DNA from: Funneliformis mosseae
Taxonomy: Eukaryota > Glomeromycota > Glomeromycetes > Glomerales > Glomeraceae
Direction: 5' to 3'
DNA: 15,362 nt
Assembly: GCA_910592005.1 (NCBI GenBank)
Contig: CAJVPP010002309.1
Span: 1-15,362, forward strand
Shown: in pieces, positions 1 to 6,880 of the stretch
How the letters are laid out: each line of letters begins with the position of its first letter
Position numbering within the stretch: the first letter of the stretch is position 1
Translations under genes and position numbers: made by a program
Notes under the pieces: generated by a model
Told to the model about the DNA's origin: nothing
What the model saw: only the letters and a program-made list of their open reading frames with translations
Database searches by the model: none

Positions 1-75
<75 letters not shown>
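1..75. repeat. poly(A) tract at window start
   Basis: The first 75 bases are uninterrupted A, followed by an A-rich stretch to about 450 with several more runs. Either a genuine long homopolymer or the point where an assembly became unreliable. It is not a cDNA tail, because the DNA beyond it carries no transcript-like sequence. Confidence 0.9.
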
Positions 76-78
<3 letters not shown>

Positions 79-850
79 AAAAAAAAAAGAACTTAAATTA
101 TTTGAATAGACGAAGATCTAATGTGATCAATAACCCGAATGAAAATAAAATTAAAAATAAAAAAAAAATAAAAGAAAAAGAATGAGAAAAAATCAAAAAA
201 TAAAAAAAGAAAACTTACATTAAGTTGAAACAACCAATAAAAAATTATAAATAAAAATAAACAAAGCTCACTTTCGTTTAATTTTAAAAATAGCAAGTCA
301 AAAAAAAAACGAAAAAAAGAAAAAGAATAACCATCATTATACACATCCCGAATGAGATCAAAATTCCTAAAAAAATAGAGGTATTAAAAACGATAAAAAA
401 AAAAAATAAAATAAACCTAGAACATCCTTAAAAAAAAAAAAAAAATCGAAAATTTAAAAATTAAATAAATATCCGATATTAATTTTATTAAATTTAAATT
501 TAATAATAAATGCTGCCGCGAAATTGAATGGGTTAAAAAGTTTTTTATAAGTTATCTGAATTTGGAATCTCAATTTCGTCTGAATTCCAGCTTCTGAGTA
601 TATCTGTGATATATTTTTATCAGCCCAGAATATTTGGGACGTCGAAATATGTTTTACAGTACTTGTCATAAAATTTTTTATTATAAAAATAAAAATAAAG
701 CGAGCTCTTAAATTTCGATGTCACACGATCGGCTTAAACTATCTATCTTGATAATCATTTGTTTTGACATACCAATGCCTAAATTTCATTCAAATATTTT
801 GCAAATCTGACATTCGATTTATGCATTTTCAATTCTATGTAGATTAACTA
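76..850. other. AT-rich non-coding stretch upstream of gene 1
   Basis: No gene can be supported here. The minus-strand open frame over 93-344 is poly-Phe/Leu, the product of A-runs read backwards. A second minus-strand frame (454-669, 71 codons) has more ordinary composition in its first 40 residues but no recognisable motif and then runs into AT-rich sequence; it may be a fragment of an unknown gene or repeat. A short CCCGAATGA direct repeat occurs near 134 and 346. Confidence 0.5.
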
Positions 851-923
851 TTATATTCCTAAAATAGAAATTTAAATATCAATAAACAAAAACTTCTTTT
901 TAAGAATGTTCCTAAATTTCTAT

Positions 924-930
924 TATAAAT
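924..930 (+). promoter_or_regulatory. TATA-like box upstream of gene 1
   Basis: TATAAAT lies about 125 bp before the ATG at 1055. It directly abuts the right arm of a perfect 12-bp inverted repeat (AATAGAAATTTA at 863-874, its complement at 913-924). In DNA this AT-rich such words are common by chance, so this is only a plausible core promoter. Confidence 0.3.
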
Positions 931-954
931 ACTACCTGAAAAATTCCTTTCAAT

Positions 955-990
955 GTAGAATTATCTTAGCATATTTAAGAATAATTCTAC
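955..990 (+). repeat. Inverted repeat / hairpin before gene 1 start
   Basis: GTAGAATTAT (955-964) is perfectly complementary to ATAATTCTAC (981-990). With one bulged A the pairing extends by about four more base pairs into the loop (TCTTA against TTAAGA). The structure ends 64 bp before the ATG, so it would lie in the 5' leader if transcription starts near the TATA-like box. Confidence 0.55.
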
Positions 991-1054
991 TTTTCTCATT
1001 TAAATCGTAATTTACAAAAATAACTTTAAACAAAATTTTATTAGCTTAATAAAT

Positions 1055-3876
1055 ATGTCAAGCACAGAAGCTAAGCATAAATTTGGCCCCGAAATATCAG
1101 AAAAGATTAATCCTACAGACAAAATCAATGTTCTAGTCAATAAATTATTCATACTTTTAAAACAATCACAAGAGAAAGGCGATGACTATGATGAAACAAG
1201 GAATTTTATATGCAAATGTATTACTATTTCTACTAGATCATTCTTTGATATTTTTAACTGGCTTAAAGAAAATCAATACGAACCAATATATGTATTTATC
1301 CTTGGAATATTTTCTTATTACAATTTTGGTCTTGAAGAAAATAATAACGAAGGATTTATATGCTTCCAAAAAACAGTAAATGATTATTCTATAGCACAAT
1401 TATATTTAGGAAGATGCTATACAAAAGGATTTGGAACTGAGAAAAATGATTATTTGGGTTTTTATTGGATACAAGAAGCGGTAAAAAATGAAATGATTTG
1501 TGCACAATATGAAATTGCATTTTTATATTATCAAGGTGAGGGAACTAAAAAGAATTTAGAAATGGCCCTTTATTGGTATCAAAAAGCTGCTGAAAATGGT
1601 GATAAAGAAGCACAATATAATCTTGCATTACTATATGAAAATGGTAAAGGAACTGAATATGATGAAGATAAGTCTCTTTATTGGTATCAAAAAGCTGCTG
1701 AAAATGAAGATAAAGATGCGCAATTTAAGCTTGCATTATTATATGAAAGTGGTGAAATATTTGAAGTAAATTTAGAAAAAGCCCTTTATTGGTATCAAAA
1801 ATCTGCTAAAAATGAAAATAAAAAAGCACAAAATTATCTTGCATTCTTATATGAAACTGGTAGAGGAACAGAAAGAAATATAAAAAAGGCTTTTTATTGG
1901 TTTCAAAAAGCTGCAAGAAATGGAGATAAAGACGCTCAATTTAACATTGCAACTTTATATCGATTTGGTAATAAAATAGATCAAAATTTAGAAAAAGCCT
2001 TTTATTGGTATCAAAAAGCTGCTAAAAATGAAAGTATAAAAGCACAAAATAATCTTGCATCCTTATATAAAACTGGTAAAGGAACTGAAATAAATATAGA
2101 AAAGGCTTTTTATTGGTATCTAAAAGCTGCAAAAAATGGAAATAAAAAAGCACAAAATAATCTTGCAAACTTATATATTAATGGTGAAGGTACAAAAATA
2201 AATACAAAAAAGGCTTTTTATTGGTTTCAAAAAGCTGCAAAAAATGGATATAAAGTCGCTCAATTTAACCTTGCAACTTTTTATCATTTTGGTGATATAG
2301 AAAAGAATTTAGAAATGGCCCTTTATTGGTATCGAAAAGCTGCTAAAAATGGTGTTAAAGAAGCACAATATAATCTTGCAATATTATACGAATATGAGAA
2401 AGAAACAGAAATAGATCTAGAAAAAGCTATATATTGGTACAAAAAATCTGCAGAAAATGGAACTAATGTTGCACAATATAATCTTGCAAATCATTATTTA
2501 TATGGTAGCGGAATAGAAAAGAATTTAGAAAAGGCTATTTATTGGTATAAAAAAGCAGCAAGTAATAATAATGAAATGCATACCATAAATTCAAAAAGTT
2601 TAATTGATAAAATTACACCAGTAAAGGGATTTATAATGGAAAAAGAAAATGATCATTATAGTTTATGTAATAATTGCTTTAAAAAAAGACGCCGTTTAAA
2701 AATAGATCATGAGATTTGTATAATTTGTTACCAATCTAAATTATTACATGAACCAAGTGGAAATGAATTTGTTGATAAATTTATTAAATACACACAAATT
2801 AATTTTATTCAAGAATCAAGTAGAATGAAGTTTATTCCTTTTAGTCAGTCTAAAATTTTAGAAGTAATTGGCGAAGGAGGATCTAGTAAAGTTTATAAAG
2901 CTATTTGGACATATGGTCCGCCTTGTTGGAATGAAGGACAAGAAGTTTTCGAATATATTGATTCTAATTTAATAGTTGCTTTAAAACAACTTAATAATTC
3001 CAAAAACATTACTTCCAAGGAATTAAATGAGGTATTATTTATTTAATTTAATATTAATAATATATATCTATATCTTTTATTAAATTGTATCTTTTTTTAT
3101 AAATTTAGCTTAAAATGATTTATAATGCTGATTTAAATGAAGGATTTATTAATACATTATTATGTTTAAATAGATATTACGGAATCACTCAAAATCCTAA
3201 TACAAAAGATTTTTTAATAATAATGAAGTATTATACATATGATTTAAAACATTATATAGATAAAAACTTTTATAATATAGAATGGACTGAGAAACTAAAC
3301 ATATTGCATAAAATTATCAATGCACTTGAAATAATTCATAACCAAGGAATTATTCATCGAGATCTTCATAGTGGAAATATTCTTTACGAAAATGAATATG
3401 ATGTAGTAATAAGTGATTTAGGAATTAGTAAATTATCAACTGAATCATCAGATAATGAAAATAATTGTTATGGAATCATACCTTATATTGCTCCAGAAAT
3501 ATTTCAAGGACAAAAATCCAATAAATATACAAAATCTTCGGATATCTATAGCTTTGGTATGATTATGTGGGAATTAATGAATGGTAGAAGACCTTTTTGG
3601 GATAAGGATCAAGATATAAACCTTATGATTCAAATTTGCGACGGTGTTCGTCCTCCAACCGTTACAAATGCGCCCAAGGGTTACATTGAATTGATGCAAC
3701 TATGTTGGGATTCTGATCCAAATAAAAGACCAATTGCATATAATGCTCACGAGATTATTCATCAAATTATCGATAATGAAGAAAACAATCCAACTGAAAT
3801 TATAAAATCATCTGATATCGGACCTATTATAACATTCTCTACAAGTTTAAGAAGTCAAAGTATTTCTGGTAAATAG
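1055..3876 (+). CDS. Sel1-repeat / CxxC zinc-knuckle / TKL-type protein kinase fusion (2 exons)
   Basis: Two exons, 1055-3031 and 3109-3876, encode 914 aa; the 77-bp intron (3032-3108) has GT and AG ends and interrupts the kinase domain. Residues about 80-506 hold roughly eleven good Sel1-like units of 36 residues (consensus YWYQKAAxNGxxxAQxxLAxLYxxG), a helical solenoid for protein binding. A CNNC-x13-CIIC pair follows at 538-558, likely a zinc knuckle. The kinase domain starts near 600: glycine loop GEGGSSKV at 606-613, VALK lysine K644, HRDLHSGN at 742-749 (catalytic D744, N749), DLG in place of DFG at 762-764, and APE at 787-789. All key catalytic residues are present, so an active enzyme is likely. 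HRDLHSGNIL fits the TKL/tyrosine-kinase-like group expanded in Glomeromycotina. There is no signal peptide or membrane segment. The start is the first ATG of the open frame. Substrate unknown. Confidence 0.9.
3032..3108 (+). other. Intron of the Sel1-kinase gene
   Basis: The donor is GTATTA after the Glu codon 659; the acceptor is TTTAG after a T-rich tract. Removing it joins KELNE to LKMIYNA, restoring the helix-C segment of the kinase in frame (phase 0). The intron contains an in-frame TAA at 3044-3046, so retention would give a 663-residue Sel1-only protein lacking most of the kinase domain. Confidence 0.85.
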
Positions 3877-3948
3877 CATTTAATTTTATAATCAGATTGA
3901 TCAAAATTTTAAATTATTATTAACTTGGATGTTTAATTAATTGAAAAG

Positions 3949-4007
3949 TTAAAAGAAAGCTACTCGGTGATTTGATTGATGAAAGTGATGATGGTATAGT
4001 ATATTAG
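3949..4007 (+). other. Candidate alternative last exon of the Sel1-kinase gene
   Basis: The last codons of gene 1 read GGT AAA TAG, which also form a splice donor (G|GTAAATAG, 3869). An acceptor GAAAAG at 3948 would give an 80-bp intron, with TTAAC as a possible branch site, and an exon reading V-KRKLLGDLIDESDDGIVY-stop (stop 4005-4007). The phases fit exactly and the product would be 931 aa. The exon is less AT-rich than its flanks, and an AATAAA lies 40 bp beyond. Without transcript data this is a hypothesis. Confidence 0.35.
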
Positions 4008-4046
4008 CTTTATTTATTTAATAATTGAGATATTTAATTTATTTTT

Positions 4047-4052
4047 AATAAA
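4047..4052 (+). terminator. Possible polyadenylation signal of gene 1
   Basis: AATAAA lies 170 bp after the stop at 3876 and 40 bp after the alternative stop at 4007. In DNA of this composition the word is expected often, so its weight is low; its closeness to the alternative stop is mildly suggestive. Confidence 0.25.
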
Positions 4053-4256
4053 TGTTATTTTAGATAATTATTTTAAAAAAATTAAATTAAATAATGATAA
4101 TTGTAAGTAAAAAAAAAATTAAAATGGTATTTTCTATCAAATCACAATTTAATTAATTATTTATAATACGTAGGTTATATTTCTAAAGAATTAGGGTTTG
4201 ATATTGAATAATTGAGATTATTATTCTATATTTTAATTTTTGAAACAATATTTACT

Positions 4257-4280
4257 TATACTGTATATATACACAGTATA
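4257..4280. repeat. Short perfect hairpin
   Basis: TATACTGT and ACAGTATA pair perfectly (8 bp) around an 8-nt loop. It lies about 380 bp beyond the gene 1 stop. No function can be assigned. Confidence 0.5.
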
Positions 4281-4795
4281 GTAATTTATTGCGCATACAA
4301 TATTTAAAATTTTAGCTCTTTATCATTAGTTTAAGTATTTTCATATAAATAATTAAAAAAGGTAATTTGCAAATGTATTTATCTATAAGAATTATGAATT
4401 ATGAAATAAAGGTAATTTATAACTGCGGATTCGAAATGTTAACACAATTGGAATATTAAGATTGGCTAAAATAATTTTTATAATTTTTTGCTTACATAAA
4501 AAATGTTTCTATCCAAAAAATATTATCATACCTAAATCTGATTAGATCAATGAATAAAAAAAAAATAAAAAAAAAATTTTATTTTCATAGAGAATTTTAT
4601 TTTACTACTTTAGTTAGAAATGATAAAGGTAAACACTGGACAATTTCCAGAAATTTTTAACTTAGAAACCTTTATATACAGAAACAAACAGAACTAAAAT
4701 AGTCTGAATGTTTATTTATTACTATCGAAAATAATTTAAAACCGAAGATTCAACAAAAAATTTCAAAGATTAATTAATGTACAGATTAAGGTTGC

Positions 4796-4900
4796 GCGGA
4801 AAATCCTTATCCCATTTTGTCAAACGTCGAAAACTTTCGGTTTCGACGGGTTCGACATCATGTTTTTTCGCCTGGCTACCTTGGATTTCGTAAATTCGTA
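4796..4900. repeat. Higher-GC island with CGTCGAAA hairpin
   Basis: A block clearly richer in G and C than its surroundings. CGTCGAAA (4825-4832) is complementary to TTTCGACG (4841-4848), and a near-copy TTCGAC follows at 4851. No open frame continues through it. It looks like part of a dispersed repeat, but no full terminal structure is visible. Confidence 0.4.
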
Positions 4901-4945
4901 TTGCACAATTTATTCAGCTTATGACTCCTACATAAAATTATCTCG

Positions 4946-5215
4946 TTAAAACAATTTTAAACAATATAATTTAGCAAATAAAATATTATTATTTGACTTT
5001 GGATAAATTAACCATTTATATACTTCATTGGCTTTATGTTTGATTATATTTTCAGATTCTAAATTAATTTTTTGTTGTATTGACTCCAAGTAAGTATTAA
5101 TGGTACCTCGTTGTTGTAAACGAGGTGCATCATTATGTTTTTTGGCGTGAATTTTACGTGCATTAGATAGTTGACGAGCTCTACTATTTATTCTAATAAT
5201 ATTTATATAAACCAT
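4946..5215 (-). CDS. Small basic protein with N-terminal SRARQL motif (hypothetical, possibly a fragment)
   Basis: An 89-codon open frame reads MVYINIIRINSRARQLSNAR at its start, then a lysine/glutamine-rich, probably helical region. I do not recognise the family. What makes it worth keeping is a diverged paralogue inside the transposable element at 9292-10291: RINSRARQL-x2-ARKIHAKK here against RISSRARQF-x4-AREIQAQK there. The similarity is at protein level and limited to the first 40-50 residues. The C-terminal 25 residues look like read-through into AT-rich DNA. It could be the N-terminal exon of a longer gene, a transposon-encoded DNA-binding segment, or a relic. No promoter or splice sites stand out. 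Confidence 0.35.
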   Translation of the reverse strand: MVYINIIRINSRARQLSNARKIHAKKHNDAPRLQQRGTINTYLESIQQKINLESENIIKHKANEVYKWLIYPKSNNNILFAKLYCLKLF

Positions 5216-5533
5216 TAATTTACATTTTTAATTTTTAATTTTTAAAAAATTAATGAAGCAAAATTAGAGAATAATACCTTAAATAATCCGCATTTCTTAC
5301 AGAAAAATATGACACCTTTACTTTTTGATTTCGAAATAAAATAAAAAAATTTACATATTGAAAGTCAAAAAAAATTAAAAAAACGCCATCAATGATTTTT
5401 TTTAAAAAATAAATTAAAAAGAAAGGTGTCATTTGAAAGAATAAGTGTACATAAACAATTTGATATATATTTTCATAATGGTCTGTCATTGTGAAAAATA
5501 AGACATCGTTAACGCGGATTGATGATCGACATA

Positions 5534-5677
5534 TGGGAGGCGGTCAATAGAAAGGGGGGAAATCCACTTTTTAGTCAAAAATTTTTTTATTGGTTCACTC
5601 TGCCAATCATGGTCATGTGATCAAAACTATTAATAACTAAAATTACTCAAAATTTGTTTTCTTTTGACCGCCTCCCA
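5534..5677. mobile_element. MITE-like hairpin element A (Tc1/mariner-type, TA-flanked)
   Basis: The ends are inverted copies beginning TGGGAGGCGGTCAA: the left arm at 5534-5553 and the right arm at 5658-5677 match at all but one of 20 positions. TA dinucleotides flank both sides (5532-5533 and 5678-5679), as expected for the TA target duplication of Tc1/mariner transposons. The body is 144 bp with no coding capacity, so it is a non-autonomous element. With only two flanking bases the superfamily call is tentative. Confidence 0.7.
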
Positions 5678-5733
5678 TATATTACAGAGTGAAATTCCGC
5701 AGTAATTAATTTCTATATATTGGTTGATTGCTA

Positions 5734-5855
5734 GGAAAATCAGGTTCCGGGAATTTTTTAGCAAAATTTGACATTTTAGTTTTTGATGATGTTATTAGAT
5801 TAAAATGTATTAAGCTCTTAATTTTAGTCAAAAATTTCTCGGAACCTGATTTTCC
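5734..5855. mobile_element. MITE-like hairpin element B (TA-flanked)
   Basis: Inverted arms begin GGAAAATCAGGTTCCG at both ends (left 5734-5772, right about 5820-5855) and pair over most of 35 bp with one substitution and one indel. TA flanks both ends (5732-5733, 5856-5857). The body is 122 bp, nearly a full-length palindrome. The minus-strand open frame across 5706-5933 is only a reading through this hairpin. It lies 56 bp from element A but has different ends, so it is a separate family. Confidence 0.7.
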
Positions 5856-5890
5856 TAGAAACACTCCCATATGACATTTCACACATATAA

Positions 5891-5904
5891 TATGGAACAC
5901 CCCA
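5891..5904 (-). mobile_element. Solo terminus resembling the 9292-10291 element
   Basis: Read on the minus strand from 5904, the sequence begins TGGGGTGTTCCAT, identical to the first 13 bases of the inverted terminal repeat at 9292. Similarity fades beyond that, apart from a loosely shared TGTGTRAAA. No matching second end or 9-bp duplication was found, so this may be a truncated element or chance. Confidence 0.3.
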
Positions 5905-5913
5905 TGCTTTGTT

Positions 5914-6780
5914 GGGGAAATCAAACCAAACATAATTTTTTCAATAATTAGGATTTCAAAGATTTTAAACTATAATTAATTTTCATAAGTGTTTTTAAAA
6001 ATTTTAAAAATAAAATCATATATAATTAATTTTACAATTTCAAATGATATATAATCATTTTTGAATTATCATATTTTTAAAAAATTTATAAATTTAAACA
6101 TTTATATTTAATAAAATTTGCTAATTTCCCTAGGAGAAAATAATCTGGTTGTTGTGATTTCACTCAAGGAAATAAGGATTGTAGCCATGAGATATCATCT
6201 TTGCAAAGTTTGTTTAATTTGGTGTCTAATAAATTTAGCAATATAGGTAAAAAAAAAAAAAAAAAAAAAGGGTTCTAACTTTTTTTTTTTGGTAAGATAC
6301 TGCACTAGATCATATCATAAATTTGGTGCAAAATTGGTCCCGGATTTCCGGAAGAAATAAAGTCCGGGTTTAATACCGAACGTTTGAATTTAGGTCTCGG
6401 GATTTAATTATGACCCCGATCGTAAAATTAATTAGCCGCTTATTACGAAGAATTCTCAACATCACTACATGCTTAGAATTAATAATTATGATAAATAATT
6501 AATAATCTTAAAAACAGTGACTAAACAAATAAACAAAAAAAGAAAGACTCGAATAAATTAAAGTTGGAAAAATCGGGAAATCTCTAAAAAATTTTCCTTT
6601 TATGATAAAGGGGTTCGGAATATCCTAAAATAGTTAGACTTTTGATGATCAGGTTGGGTGGGTATAACGATTTGCCCATATGCGATATTTTAGCTGAGCA
6701 AATCTTAATATTTGTCATAATCCGAATTATTTCTATCAAGCCTTATTATTAAAATGTAATCAATTAAGTTTTTCTTTTTT
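5914..6780. other. Intergenic stretch before gene 2
   Basis: AT-rich DNA with long homopolymers (A-run near 6249-6269, T-run near 6281). At 6340-6425 there is a less AT-rich block containing CCCGGA...TCCGGG inverted half-sites and further CGGG-type words; it may be a repeat fragment. A possible relic exon at 6144-6246 is listed separately. Nothing else can be supported. Confidence 0.45.
6144..6246 (+). pseudogene. Possible relic exon
   Basis: A 34-codon open frame with balanced composition (it includes DFTQGNKDCSHEISSLQSLF) ends directly at a donor-like G|GTAAAA (6247) followed by a long A-run. A TAA at 6141-6143 closes it upstream in the same frame, and no continuing exon was found, so it is at best a fragment. 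Another frame over the same bases is also open, which weakens the call. Confidence 0.2.
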
Positions 6781-6791
6781 TTATAAAAAGG

Positions 6792-6799
6792 TATAAATA
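6792..6799 (+). promoter_or_regulatory. TATA box of the aldo/keto reductase gene
   Basis: TATAAATA lies 89 bp before the ATG at 6881, preceded by a second TATAAAAA at 6782-6789. A pyrimidine-rich tract (6818-6838) follows at the distance where transcription would start. Positioning relative to the ATG is good, so this is the more convincing of the two promoters in the window. Confidence 0.55.
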
Positions 6800-6880
6800 C
6801 AGTATCTTTCAATGTTCATTTTTTTTTTTTTTCTTCAGAATTTGTCGAAAATTATTAAACCAAAAAAAAAAAAAAAAATA

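Larger units (their letters stand above)
3877..4795. other. AT-rich intergenic stretch after gene 1
   Basis: Apart from the candidate exon at 3949-4007, the AATAAA at 4047 and the small hairpin at 4257-4280, no coding frame or recognised RNA or element is visible. The sequence is dominated by A/T runs. Confidence 0.5.

Noticed and set aside
93..344. 83-codon minus-strand frame, rich in Phe, Leu and Ile
   Set aside because: It is the reverse reading of A-runs; no motif, and its hydrophobicity is a by-product of poly(T).
1182..1379. 65-codon plus-strand frame inside gene 1
   Set aside because: It is an out-of-frame shadow of the Sel1-kinase coding sequence, which is clearly the true frame.
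1380..2570. Regular 108-bp repeats considered as a possible satellite or CRISPR-like array
   Set aside because: They are in-frame coding repeats of the Sel1 domain, with variation mostly at expected positions.
5250..5489. 79-codon minus-strand frame, Phe/Leu-rich
   Set aside because: Composition is that of T-runs; no start context, motif or homologous pattern.
5706..5933. 75-codon minus-strand frame
   Set aside because: It reads through the inverted arms of MITE element B; the repeated peptide pieces reflect the hairpin, not a gene.
6816..6839. Pyrimidine tract plus CAG as an acceptor of a 5'-UTR intron
   Set aside because: No donor lies between the TATA box and this site; more likely a pyrimidine-rich initiator region.
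6812..6880. Upstream in-frame ATG of the reductase
   Set aside because: It would add a Phe-rich then Lys-rich leader from homopolymers and lies only about 13 bp after the TATA box, so it is probably at or before the transcription start.
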